64,000 nt of DNA from Acididesulfobacillus acetoxydans (GCF_902729405.1 NZ_LR746496.1:1550001-1614000), one strand, 5' to 3'. Numbered from the stretch's first letter, positions 17,481-25,985 are shown. The notes: generated from the sequence alone by a model not told the origin. Program-made: numbers and translations.

Positions 17481-18509
17481 CTACCTCAGCCCGCACATCC
17501 TTGCCATGGCATCCTCGTCCCCTTCCCATATGGGTTTTTCGTCTGGCATGAACCCATTGGCGGATTCCATTGCTTTTTTTAGCATCTCAATTGACGGGGC
17601 GGCGTAAATTTTGGTGGTTTCGGTGGAGCTGTGCCCCAGTATCCTCGAAACAAGCTCTAGCGCCACACCGCTTTGGTAAAGGTTTGTGGCTCTTGTCCTG
17701 CGGAACATATGGGGGTAAACCTTGTCTGGCAGGCTTGGGAACTCGCCGCGTATTGAATCCGCGTACTTGTTGATGATCCTCTCGATGTTGCCAGGAGAGA
17801 CCCGGTGGCGGGCGCCCTTTATCACGGTATAGAACAAAGGCGTATTGCCGCTGCTGGCATTACCATGGAACGCATGGATATAATGTCTAAGATGCTCGGC
17901 TGCCTTGTCAGACAATGCGACGATCCTATCTTTGTTGCCTTTCCCCCGAACCCGTACATACGGCTCAGCGACAGCCAAGTTCGCATCGGACAGGAGCATC
18001 CCGGTCAATTCGCTGAGCCGGACGGCTGTGTCATACAGCAGAATCATAATCATTTGGTCACGCCTTCCGATCCTGTTTGCCTTCGGGGCAGTAAAGATTG
18101 CCGCCAGGGCTTCCCCCGAAAGGGTTCCCCTGTTCAGTTTCGGCTCCCTTTGAAAGGGGACATGCGACGCGGCCAATGCGGATGGCTGGAGAGCAATGTC
18201 GCAGTCCGCGCAGTACCAAAGGTATGACTTGATTGCAGTCAGGCGTTGGTTGCATGTGCCTGGGGAACTCCCCTTTTCTTTCAAGAAAACCATGAAATCC
18301 AACAGGAATTCCCTCGTGCAGTCCTGAAAAGAGAACTTTGCAATTGAAAGCCCCTTCTCGTTGTGGACGTACCGCCTGAAAACAGTCAAAGCGTCCCGGT
18401 ATGACCTGACCGTGCATGGGCTTTTGGCCGCCTGGTTGACCAAGTAATTGCCGAGGAACTCTGCCGTCCTCGAAAAGAACAGGCTGACCGCCAGTTTGTC
18501 AGTTTTCAT
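17481..18509 (-). CDS. tyrosine recombinase, third gene of the trio
   Basis: A 342-residue phage-integrase-type recombinase. The N-terminal SAM-like domain (SRTAEFLGNYLVNQA) is followed by the catalytic domain with Arg in DTAVRLSELTG, HMFRRT (His-x-x-Arg), LGHSSTETTKIYA with the His and the nucleophile Tyr. ATG 18509 lies within the last codons of the preceding gene, so translation is coupled. All catalytic residues are present. Confidence 0.9.
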   Translation of the reverse strand: MKTDKLAVSLFFSRTAEFLGNYLVNQAAKSPCTVRSYRDALTVFRRYVHNEKGLSIAKFSFQDCTREFLLDFMVFLKEKGSSPGTCNQRLTAIKSYLWYCADCDIALQPSALAASHVPFQREPKLNRGTLSGEALAAIFTAPKANRIGRRDQMIMILLYDTAVRLSELTGMLLSDANLAVAEPYVRVRGKGNKDRIVALSDKAAEHLRHYIHAFHGNASSGNTPLFYTVIKGARHRVSPGNIERIINKYADSIRGEFPSLPDKVYPHMFRRTRATNLYQSGVALELVSRILGHSSTETTKIYAAPSIEMLKKAMESANGFMPDEKPIWEGDEDAMARMCGLR

Positions 18510-19482
18510 ATGCGGCAACCTCGGGAAGCACCCTGCCGGAAACGGCATCTTTCTCTTTGACTATGCGGAATGCGTCCTTTACTTGGTGGTAATAATAGAA
18601 AGTTTCATTCCTGCCTTTGTGCCCAAGGTACTTGCTCAGGTATGGCATCATCACATTCAGGTCCGCGCCGGATGACATCCACGTGTTCATCGTTTCGACA
18701 ACAAACGTATGCCTGAGGCAATGGACCGTCGGATTCTTGTCGCAAGTATTTGCGTATGGCGTCTTTGCCCAAAAGCCGCTGAATTTTTTGTCCAAGCTTG
18801 TTTTTGGCATGTGCGCCCGCGGGTCTATGGAGGGGAAAAACCACTCCGGGATTGCCGCAAGACTAAGACATATATGATCCCAATAGTCCTTCAACACCGC
18901 CTTCAAATCGTTGGCCAGGTAAACGATCCTGTCTTTGTCGCCTTTGGAGTGCTTGACGGTTATTGCACCATTTTCCAGATCCACGCAGTCCCTGCGGAGG
19001 CTGCAGGCTTCGGATATCCTGAGCCCGCAACAGTAGATCAGCCGGAATATGACACGGTATTCACCGGCCAGCCTGTAGAATACGGGCCGTGGGACGCTCG
19101 GCACGTATGCGTCAACGGCTGCAAAGAATGATTGGATTTCATCCCTGTTCATTACGTGGGGGACCGGGGTTTGGGCCGAGGGCGCTTTGCCCGGGACGTA
19201 TGAGCTGATCCCAATTGAATTGAGGTAAACAGAGAACAGCCTCACGAACGACACCATCTGTGCGCGGGTCCCGTTTGAAACTAGAAGGAATCTCCTGTTC
19301 CAGTCATCCATGATGCATTTTGTGATGGCACCGCCATGGTATCCATTGGCCGCGTAAAAATCGTCGAAGGCCTTCAGGACACTCGCTTCATAGTCATATA
19401 TGAAACCGGATGAGCGTTTCTGGGCAATGAAGTCGGATATATGGGCGCCAAGCTCGCTGGCATAGGCATAATCCTTGCTCAT
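18499..19482 (-). CDS. tyrosine recombinase, second gene of the trio
   Basis: A 327-residue recombinase with Arg in CCGLRISEACSLRRD, the HCLRHTFVVE box, and YLGHKGRNETFYYYHQ with His and Tyr. The ATG at 19482 overlaps the TGA of the preceding gene (ATGA), with GGAGGGAGG shortly upstream. The gene overlaps the next one by 11 nt. The three proteins probably act together as a hetero-complex, as proposed for RIT elements. Confidence 0.9.
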   Translation of the reverse strand: MSKDYAYASELGAHISDFIAQKRSSGFIYDYEASVLKAFDDFYAANGYHGGAITKCIMDDWNRRFLLVSNGTRAQMVSFVRLFSVYLNSIGISSYVPGKAPSAQTPVPHVMNRDEIQSFFAAVDAYVPSVPRPVFYRLAGEYRVIFRLIYCCGLRISEACSLRRDCVDLENGAITVKHSKGDKDRIVYLANDLKAVLKDYWDHICLSLAAIPEWFFPSIDPRAHMPKTSLDKKFSGFWAKTPYANTCDKNPTVHCLRHTFVVETMNTWMSSGADLNVMMPYLSKYLGHKGRNETFYYYHQVKDAFRIVKEKDAVSGRVLPEVAAYEN

Positions 19483-21377
19483 AGGGACAGGCCTCCCTCC
19501 AACTGGATACCTGCTTCCGCAAGGGACATGGCGCAAAGCCTCATCCGCCCTTCGTCCAGCGACAGATACTTATTGACAGTGTCATCCGTGCTGTGCCCCA
19601 AGGAGTCAATGATGGTGTTCACGCCAACCCCGGCCCTTAGGAGATTGGTGGCAAACGTTCTCCGGGTCGTGTGGAAGCCGCCGCGAGCATTTTCGCCCAG
19701 TATGGCATGTATTGCTTGTCCGCAGGCTTCTTTGCCCAGTTTCCCGAACGGCACCCTATGGTGGATGAAAAGGAAAGGGGACTCGCTGCGTGGACGCCCG
19801 TCGCGCACATACCCGTAAAGTAAGTTAGCCACTTCAACGGGCAGCGGCAAGCTCAGGGACTTGAGTGTCTTCGTCTGGACAATCGACACTGTCTGCTTCG
19901 CCCAGTCAATATCCGCGAATTTGAGATTGACAATATCCGATGCTCGCAATCCCATCCGAAGGCCCAGTAAGACCATTGCCGACTGGCGGAGTTCGTAGGG
20001 AGCGGCGCTGCCACGGCAGAAAGCCGCGATCCTGGACATATCGTCGTCGTTGAAAACAACCGTGACTCTTTCCTTGTCGGCGCATTGGCATTGTAGTGCT
20101 TTGTGCAGCATAGGCTTGTCCGACAGGACCCCTTCTTCCAAGTATTCCAGGAACATTCTTATCCGCACATTATAAGCGCTTTTCCCCTCGGCAGTTTCGT
20201 GTGGGTCCAATCGGTTGAACAACACCAGATGATTGGCTTCGATGTCGTGGAACGATGATACTCCTTGGGCAACAAGGAAGGCGCAGAAACGGACGCATGA
20301 AGAGCGGCACATGTCAATCGACGACCTTGCCAGCCCTTCTTTCCTGCGCAGCTCAAGGTATTCCGTGACTTTATCCACGCACCACCGCGGAAGCCGCGAC
20401 AAAGACGTGTCTTTGTATCTGTATACCTTTTCCGGGGCAATGTCCCCGAGCGTAGCGTACTGATTGAACTGCATCAGCGCGCGGCGGGTTTGCTTCCAAC
20501 TACTGCCCAAGGCAGGCTTCAGTTCCGAAAGCCAAAGCAGGCCGAGCTCCAGCGAGTACCCGGTTCCGTTCATGTCGAAGAACAAATACAGGAGCCTGCA
20601 GGTGCGCTTTGCGTGTTTTATGATATTCTTTGAGTACAGATGTTTTTTGAGGCAGTCCACATAACCGTCGATGGCATTGTGGTATTTCGCCAAAGGAAAG
20701 CCAAGGCTTTTGCTCCTGAGCCTGATAACCTCTTCGATGGCGCTGTCTGACATCTTAGCCGGCGGCTGGATGTGCGGTGACATTTGCTTATTGCAGGCGT
20801 ATGACAGCCCGATGCTTATGCCAAGCTCGCGATGGTGGAATGCCAGCAGCCGACGGGCGGCACATTCGAACACGTCCTTGGATTTCCTTGTCTTATGGGT
20901 ATCTTCATCAAGGAACTGGCGGATATGGCTATAGGTTGTTTCCGCTACGGAAGACACGCCTCTCTCCTGCAAGAACAGGAGAAAATTTGAACATCGCATC
21001 CGCATGTTCTCTCGCATGTTCTCAGTCTCGATGCTGTCCAAGAACATGCCCAGTTCCTTTGCGAGCGTCCCCGACAGCATCGCGAACGGCGGAAAATGAT
21101 GCGATAAATGATAGGCCGGGATTCCGCCCAGCCGATCCATGTCGTCCAGATGGACGATGAAATACCTGTAATTGGCGGATTTCCTCCGACCCCAGCGCTC
21201 GCTTTCCTGCTTGATCCAGTCCAACGCTGTCTCAAATGAATAGCCAAACTCTGCCTCAGTCAGGTGCGTCCGCAATTCGCTGTAACATTTCTTGTGTGCG
21301 CACACGGTCGATGCCGTGTATTTCTGTTCCCTCAGAAAGGCAACAACTCTCTCCACGCTCTGGTCAAATTGATTCAT
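19479..21377 (-). CDS. tyrosine recombinase, first and longest gene of the trio
   Basis: A 632-residue protein whose C-terminal about 200 residues are a tyrosine recombinase: Arg in GLRMGLRASDIVNL, FHTTRRTFATNLL (His-x-x-Arg) and LGHSTDDTVNKYL with His and Tyr. The about 400 preceding residues hold one or more further core-binding segments. The start at 21377 has GGAGG at 21387-21391; ATG 21395 would leave this site inside the gene. Confidence 0.88.
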   Translation of the reverse strand: MNQFDQSVERVVAFLREQKYTASTVCAHKKCYSELRTHLTEAEFGYSFETALDWIKQESERWGRRKSANYRYFIVHLDDMDRLGGIPAYHLSHHFPPFAMLSGTLAKELGMFLDSIETENMRENMRMRCSNFLLFLQERGVSSVAETTYSHIRQFLDEDTHKTRKSKDVFECAARRLLAFHHRELGISIGLSYACNKQMSPHIQPPAKMSDSAIEEVIRLRSKSLGFPLAKYHNAIDGYVDCLKKHLYSKNIIKHAKRTCRLLYLFFDMNGTGYSLELGLLWLSELKPALGSSWKQTRRALMQFNQYATLGDIAPEKVYRYKDTSLSRLPRWCVDKVTEYLELRRKEGLARSSIDMCRSSCVRFCAFLVAQGVSSFHDIEANHLVLFNRLDPHETAEGKSAYNVRIRMFLEYLEEGVLSDKPMLHKALQCQCADKERVTVVFNDDDMSRIAAFCRGSAAPYELRQSAMVLLGLRMGLRASDIVNLKFADIDWAKQTVSIVQTKTLKSLSLPLPVEVANLLYGYVRDGRPRSESPFLFIHHRVPFGKLGKEACGQAIHAILGENARGGFHTTRRTFATNLLRAGVGVNTIIDSLGHSTDDTVNKYLSLDEGRMRLCAMSLAEAGIQLEGGLSL

Positions 21378-21429
21378 GGAATCATACCTCCTCAAAAGAT
21401 GATTCCATTATAGCCACATCTAATCAGGC

Positions 21430-21516
21430 AATCAGGAAATCCTCATCTTTTTCGCAAGCAATGTTACGGCAGCGCACGCCCGAGGAATGATGAGGATTTC
21501 CTAAAGATGAGGATAA
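21430..21516 (-). repeat. right 87-bp terminal inverted repeat of the RIT-like element
   Basis: Inverse partner of 17391-17477 with 5 mismatches. It carries the same two direct and one inverted ATCCTCAT words. Confidence 0.85.
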
Positions 21517-21548
21517 GCTGCGAAATCCTCATATGAGGATTTCGCAGC
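21517..21548. repeat. 32-bp perfect palindrome at the right junction
   Basis: GCTGCGAAATCCTCAT joined to its own reverse complement ATGAGGATTTCGCAGC. It lies just outside the right 87-bp repeat, ends in the target repeat CGCAGC, and has no counterpart at the left junction. The core is two facing ATCCTCAT words with no spacer. Confidence 0.85.
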
Positions 21549-21803
21549 GAGCGCTCGATCAAACCTTTCGTCATCGGACGTAAAAATTGGCTGTTCTCGA
21601 ACACCTCACGCGGAGCCAAGGCTAGCGCTACGATTTACTGCATTGTAGAAATGACGAAGGAAAATGGACTGAATCCCTTCCGATATCTGAGTTACCTCTT
21701 CGAGAAGCTCCCCAACCTTAACCTTGGGGATGAGGACACCTTGGATGCCATGCTCCCCTGGTCCGAGTCCTTGCCGAATCTCTGCAGAGTTAACCGACAA
21801 TAG
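21549..21803 (+). pseudogene. tnpC: IS66 transposase tnpC, 3' part
   Basis: The last 84 codons of TnpC: ERSIKPFVIGRKNWLF, then SRGAKASATIYCIVEM and YLFEKLPNL, ending at TAG 21801. It joins in frame to the 5' part at 17390 if the recombinase element and one CGCAGC are removed. Confidence 0.88.
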
Positions 21804-21957
21804 CAAAATAGCCATGTCTAAAATAATCCCCGCCTTGCTTTAATGTGGGGAGTATTTTACGCTTACCACTCGGACCAGCGCTCAGGAAGGAATATAGGCT
21901 TACGCGGGTGACGTCGTTCAACACGCGCATCGAGCCCGAGACAGGAGGTGCATCAGC

Positions 21958-22317
21958 ATGATAGACTTGGTCAACGTCCACCTCTCAAAAGACGCGAGCG
22001 CAGTGGTGGAACGGATGGAGGCCACAGTGTGCTTCGATCAAAAGATCACAGCAGCGAAGTTCGCGCTGGCCTACGCGATCAAGAACCACTTCGACGAGAT
22101 CGACCCAGAACGGTACGCCTTGCCAGACGGCGAAGGGAGCAACTTCAACTTCGGCACGCTTGATCCTGACGGGCAACTATCCATGTTACTCAGGGCACTA
22201 TACCCCGGAACTAACACACCATACCTGTACGCTCGCGCCCTCATGGTGTTCGGACTGATGAAGCTCGACGCACGCATCGAACGCGAAGGGCTGCAGACGA
22301 TCAGCGCACTCATGTAA
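21958..22317 (+). CDS. hypothetical protein
   Basis: A 119-residue protein with a strong AGGAGGTG ribosome site before ATG 21958. It is soluble, without a signal peptide or Cys-rich motif apart from one Cys (ATVCFDQKI). Recognisable segments are KFALAYAIKNHFDEID, DPDGQLSMLLRALYPG and PYLYARALMVFGLMKLDARI. I do not recognise a family. Codons favour G/C and the gene stands alone between an IS66 end (90 nt upstream) and decayed IS debris, so it may be transferred cargo. Confidence 0.6.
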   Translation: MIDLVNVHLSKDASAVVERMEATVCFDQKITAAKFALAYAIKNHFDEIDPERYALPDGEGSNFNFGTLDPDGQLSMLLRALYPGTNTPYLYARALMVFGLMKLDARIEREGLQTISALM

Positions 22318-22411
22318 CACGTACTCAGCTGGGGTGTATTGACAAGCATCCCCGCTTTGTCTTGTGCCAATTAACAGTAAGACTTGATGCATGCTGTCCT
22401 ATGCTTTATAT

Positions 22412-22434
22412 GACGCTACAGCGGCGTCTTTTTT
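22412..22434 (+). terminator. Rho-independent terminator
   Basis: GACGC pairs with GCGTC across a short loop, followed by TTTTTT at 22429-22434. It would end the transcript of the orphan gene at 21958. The DNA from here to 22768 shows no supportable gene. Confidence 0.5.
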
Positions 22435-22768
22435 GTCGGTAGTTCAACCTTATTAAAGGATTTTTGCAATACAACAAGAATAACCATTCGTGGATAATGG
22501 CGGAATGTCCTAAGGGTTTCGTATGGCCTTCTTAGAAATGGCTCGGTTTTCACTTGAGAAGGCTAAGGTACCGCCAAACAGATAATGAGATTTGGTTAAG
22601 AGGCCAAGAGTACGGTTACGCACTGCAAGTTATAACGGCAGGAAAAGCAGCGGCTAAAACAATAGGGGCACGATTGTATGTTGATATCAGAGACAACCAG
22701 GACTCCGACTTTCGTATACCTGATAAACGGCCAACTCGTTTCGCGTTGGCCGCATGGGTGTTGCCGGT

Positions 22769-22828
22769 CGCTTGCCATTCTTGCGGCAGGCACTTGGCGG
22801 TAAGAGATAGGATTTTGGATGCCAAGTT
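22769..22828 (-). pseudogene. fragment of a DUF4338-type protein, inverted copy
   Basis: About 20 residues (NLASKILSLTAKCLPQEWQA) match a conserved segment of the DUF4338 (DruA-like) family, which often occurs fused to or near DDE transposases. A related segment lies on the plus strand at 22914, so two inverted pieces of the family sit about 90 bp apart. No complete gene. Confidence 0.5.
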
Positions 22829-22895
22829 CTTGACATGAACCCAGAGTAGAAGTAAAGGCGCGAAAAATCCAAAGGTTCGGATTTTACCCAATTTT

Positions 22896-23105
22896 TTGGC
22901 TCTCCCTGGCGTTAAGCTTCCGAACCTGGCCTCCAAGATTTTGTCTCTTAACGTAAAGAGGCTGTCCTCCGATTGGCAAAGGATTTATGGCCACCCCATT
23001 GTACTGGCAGAAACGTTTGTCGACCCCTCGCTTTTCAAAGGAACGTGCGATCTGGCGGCAGGATGGATCCGTCTCGGTGAAACCCGTGGGTTTGGCCGGA
23101 ATGCG
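22896..23105 (+). pseudogene. fragment of a DUF4338-type protein
   Basis: About 70 residues match the family: LPGVKLPNLASKILSL, then LSSDWQRIYGHPIVLAETF, FVDPSLFKGTCDLAAGW and GETRGFGRN. Everything before and after is missing; the next DNA belongs to an ATPase on the other strand. The normal protein is about 300 residues or is fused to a transposase. A remnant. Confidence 0.6.
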
Positions 23106-23568
23106 GAATGCGCTGCGCGAGCGGAATCAGGGCAGGTAATTTCAAAATAGTCGGCAGCGCCGGTTGACCCAGAAGCATTAAAGTGACAACGGCTTCGTGC
23201 TTACCGGTTGCATTGGTCAGTAAGCGGAGTTCATTCAGACAGGTGGGCGTTAAGATATGGGCTTCGTCGATCACGAGCAAATTGGGACGATTCGACTCCA
23301 GATAGGAATAAGTGAGCAGATCCACTACTTTGAGGGCGTCGGCCCCAAACCAAGAGGTATTCACTCCCAGAGAGGCTGCAATAGAGCGATAGAGGTCCCG
23401 TGGTCTGGCTTGCGGAATCGAAATAGGGATCACCCGGTAGCGGGAACCCTCAACCTTACTCAAAAAGACATCAAGTAAGGTCGTTTTGCCGCTACCGGCT
23501 TCGCTCACGACCACCCCGATTTCACGGGTGACCAGCAAGGGCTGGAGGCGATCCATGGCCTCATCCAT
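23100..23568 (-). pseudogene. IS-associated AAA ATPase (ExeA/TniB-like), truncated
   Basis: The core of an AAA ATPase that partners a DDE transposase: Walker A EAGSGKTTLL and Walker B LLVIDEAH, followed by LLGQPAL and LPALIPLAQRI. The normal N-terminus seems present upstream only out of frame, and the C-terminus is lost at about 23100 against the DUF4338 fragment. The matching transposase remnant lies just upstream on the same strand. Confidence 0.72.
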
Positions 23569-23761
23569 GCGCTTGTCCGCAAATGCGTGTTGGAGTTGAG
23601 CAATTTTAGGGAAAGGCCAGTGAATTAAGCCCCCGATATTCCAAAAACGTCTGGGTGACTAATTCACCACAGCGTACATTTGATTCAGTCCTTTCGTCCT
23701 TCTTTTTCTTGATTTTCTTGGCTTATGTCGTTCCGTTTATGGGGGGTACAAGGGCCAAAGT

Positions 23762-24593
23762 TCATTTTCCCGCCGCCAAACGCAAAGCGTCCAAACAGCC
23801 CATGAGGTCTGAGACGGGATGGCCTTCCGCAAGCAGACGCCCGACACTTTGACGGACCCACGTTTCCGGCCAAGGCCCATAGTGCTGCTAGACCGTGGCT
23901 AGAGCCAGGCGTTCCCGCGCATCCAAGGGGCGTTTCAAGAGCGTGCTCATTAACTGGGCACAACGGTCGAGACCCCATTTGGGTGCCTCGGTTTTCGGAG
24001 GGCCCGGTGAAGAGTCGGGGGAAATGACCGCGACCGGAGTCAGTGCGGCTCGGATTTGCTCCTTCTTCGCCAAGACCTGTTTCAGCGATTCGTTGAGCTC
24101 CCCTTCCGCGACTTCCTGACGGTACTCGGCGAGTTTATGTTCCAGACGGCTATAGGGCGGAACATAGGCCGCGTCCGGCAAGGAGCCGCTTTCCTGAACT
24201 TGTTGGCTAAGCTTCTCTAGGTATTCCACCCGCAAAACATAATCGTTTTCCGCCACATAGAGGTCGGCTTCGCCATAATAACGGTCACGCCACCAGACAT
24301 AGATTTGCGTGGGATGCAAGAGGTCACAGTGCACTTCCCCCCATTGCTTGTAAAGAGTGGCATCCGGAACCAAGTACTTCTGCTGGTTCAGGTGGATGAG
24401 ACGGTCTTGGAAACCTTGGAGCGACGGCAGGGCGAGAAAACCAGAGTGAGGACTTCCTGGGAAACAAACGGCGGTACTGGGGCGGAAAGTGAAAGAACCT
24501 TTCTTTAGGGCTGTGACCGGTTTCGGAATGCACTTTCCGGTGATAGTCCTGGCTCGTGAAAGCGGCGAGATACTCGTTGGCTTCCTCCAGCAT
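23762..24593 (-). pseudogene. DDE transposase C-terminal remnant, frameshifted and with an in-frame stop
   Basis: The first piece (FTSQDYHRKVHSETGHSPKERF) is in one frame. The next (HLNQQKYLVPDATLYKQWG, YVWWRDRYYGEADLYV) is in another, a frameshift near 24450. A TAG at 23888 interrupts it, after which the frame continues HYGPWPETWVRQSVGRLLA to a stop at 23762. This is the C-terminal half of a transposase paired with the ATPase at 23100. The N-terminal catalytic part is gone. Confidence 0.68.
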
Positions 24594-24651
24594 GGCCTGT
24601 CAGACGGAATGGGAATGAGAAAATATTTTCTAAAAAATCCAAAGTAAATTA

Positions 24652-24681
24652 TTGTCCGCATGTACATACAAGTGATATACT
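24652..24681 (+). promoter_or_regulatory. araR promoter with AraR-like operator
   Basis: The -35 is TTGTCC (24652-24657), with an 18-nt spacer and the -10 TATACT (24676-24681). The spacer holds ATGTACATACAAGT, close to the AraR operator type TTGTACGTACAA. AraR binding here would block its own promoter, so autoregulation is likely. Confidence 0.6.
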
Positions 24682-24739
24682 ATGATCAGTTTGGATGGCT
24701 TGTCATATTAACTATAGAGGAGGGGAGTATTTTCGCCGT

Positions 24740-25939
24740 GTGGAAACATCTTTTATCTGTTATGGGGGTAGTATAGCGGTCGTGGTAAAATTTTACACCG
24801 AGCAATTTAACGTGGACGAAAGCAAATACCATCAGGTGAAGGTAAATATTAAAAAGTGGATCTTATCCCGAAAAGTGGTGGCTGGACAGCGGATTCCGTC
24901 GGAAAATGAACTGTCTGAGCTATTTGGGATAAGCCGGCACACCGTCCGGCATGCGATTGGCGATTTGGTTAACGAGGGATGGCTCTATCGCGAACAAGGC
25001 AAAGGCACATTTGTCCAAGAAAGAGAAAAACGGAGCGGTCAGGAGACAAACCAAAGGGCAAAAATCGCGGTAATTACGACGTACTTATCGGACTATATTT
25101 TCCCGCACATCATCCGGGGCATTGAGGGAGTTGTCGCTCAGGCCGGGCATACTATTTCCCTTTTTAGTACAGGGAACAACATTCAAACGGAGCGGCGTTG
25201 TCTGGAGACGGTTCTGCTTGAGGGAGTAGACGGGCTCATTGTCGAACCGACCAAGAGTACCTTACCCAATCCGAACATAGACCTGTACTTTCTGCTTCAA
25301 CAAAGAAATATTCCATTTGTCATGCTGCACAGTTCCTATGTTGAGTTGAATGCCAGCCTGGTCGCCCTCGACGATGCCAACGGGACTTACGCACTGACCC
25401 GACACTTGATAGGGTTGGGACACCGCGATATCGCCGGGATTTTCAAACAAGACGATATGCAGGGGCGAAACCGTTTCCGCGGTTTTGTCAGAGCCCATCA
25501 GGATGCCCATTTGCCGGTGGCGGCCGAGAATATTGTCACGTATGGTACGGAGGAACGTGAAGTGATCGGAGAGACCTTTGTCAAAAGGGTGTTTGCCCAG
25601 GGTGCCGGGACGGGCAAGCCTACGGCGGTGGTTGGCTACAACGACGAGATCGCGGTGCAAGTGCTCATGGCTCTGCGGAACCTGGATATTTCCGTGCCAA
25701 AAGAGGTGGCAGTGACGGGTTTTGACGACTCACGTTTGGCAACGGTGAGCGGCATCCCACTTACTACCGTGCGCCATCCTAAGGCAGAGATGGGAGAGAC
25801 GGCTGCCGAGATGTTGCTGGGGCTGATGGAAAACAGGGACAGCATGTGGGTCCCGCGCGAGCACATTTTTGCCCCGGAGATCATTGTCAGAGAATCCACC
25901 GTAGCCGATCTGCTTCGCCCAGCCAGCCAAGGCATCTAA
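24740..25939 (+). CDS. araR: arabinose operon repressor AraR (GntR-type DNA-binding, LacI-type sensor)
   Basis: A winged-helix domain (KYHQVKVNIKKWIL, IPSENELSELFGISRHTVRHAI, wing GKGTFVQ) is fused to a periplasmic-binding-like sensor of the LacI class (IAVITTYLSDYIFPHII, VDGLIVEPTKS, FVMLHSSY, VTGFDDSRLA). This chimeric build is characteristic of AraR, which leaves the DNA on binding L-arabinose. The arabinose genes follow. GTG 24740 is chosen because AGAGGAGGGGAG lies upstream; ATG 24695 and GTG 24782 are alternatives. Confidence 0.88.
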   Translation: METSFICYGGSIAVVVKFYTEQFNVDESKYHQVKVNIKKWILSRKVVAGQRIPSENELSELFGISRHTVRHAIGDLVNEGWLYREQGKGTFVQEREKRSGQETNQRAKIAVITTYLSDYIFPHIIRGIEGVVAQAGHTISLFSTGNNIQTERRCLETVLLEGVDGLIVEPTKSTLPNPNIDLYFLLQQRNIPFVMLHSSYVELNASLVALDDANGTYALTRHLIGLGHRDIAGIFKQDDMQGRNRFRGFVRAHQDAHLPVAAENIVTYGTEEREVIGETFVKRVFAQGAGTGKPTAVVGYNDEIAVQVLMALRNLDISVPKEVAVTGFDDSRLATVSGIPLTTVRHPKAEMGETAAEMLLGLMENRDSMWVPREHIFAPEIIVRESTVADLLRPASQGI

Positions 25940-25954
25940 GATTTTTTAAGATAA

Positions 25955-25968
25955 GTTGTACGCACAAC
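25955..25968 (+). promoter_or_regulatory. AraR-type operator before the arabinose transport genes
   Basis: GTTGTACGCACAAC is palindromic except for the two positions around the centre and matches TTGTACGTACAA in all but one base. It is 17 nt before the ATP-binding protein gene, in a good place to control the whole downstream operon. Confidence 0.65.
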
Positions 25969-25985
25969 CGGACAGAGGTGATGAC

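Larger units (their letters stand above)
17391..21542 (-). mobile_element. RIT-like element with three tyrosine recombinases
   Basis: A 4,152-bp insert in tnpC is bounded by CGCAGC on both sides (17385-17390 and 21543-21548), a likely 6-bp target repeat. It encodes three overlapping tyrosine recombinases on the minus strand and nothing else, the hallmark of recombinase-in-trio elements. Its ends carry 87-bp inverted repeats. The first protein is longer (632 residues) than in typical RIT elements and recalls Tn554 TnpB, so it may be a distinct subgroup. Confidence 0.82.
15212..21866 (+). mobile_element. IS66-family element interrupted by a recombinase element
   Basis: The left end is GTAAGCGTCAAA at 15212 and the right end is its inverted counterpart, GTAAGCGTAAAA read from 21866 inward. 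Between them lie tnpA, tnpB and a split tnpC. Without the 4.15-kb insert and one 6-bp repeat the IS would be about 2.5 kb, normal for IS66. The flanking 8-mers (cttgatag and cactcgga) do not match, so no target duplication is visible. Confidence 0.85.

Noticed and set aside
17391-21548. Repeated ATCCTCAT words as a CRISPR or tandem array
   Set aside because: The words occur only in the two element ends and the palindrome, at irregular spacing, and fit recombinase-binding arms.
22554-22838. 94-residue plus-strand frame ending ...ACHSCGRHLAVRDRIL
   Set aside because: It overlaps the inverted DUF4338 fragment, which explains the sequence better on the other strand. No ribosome site.
22896-23105. 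DUF4338 (DruA-like) piece as an anti-phage Druantia system
   Set aside because: Only about 70 residues remain, no other Druantia genes are present, and the family also occurs with transposases.
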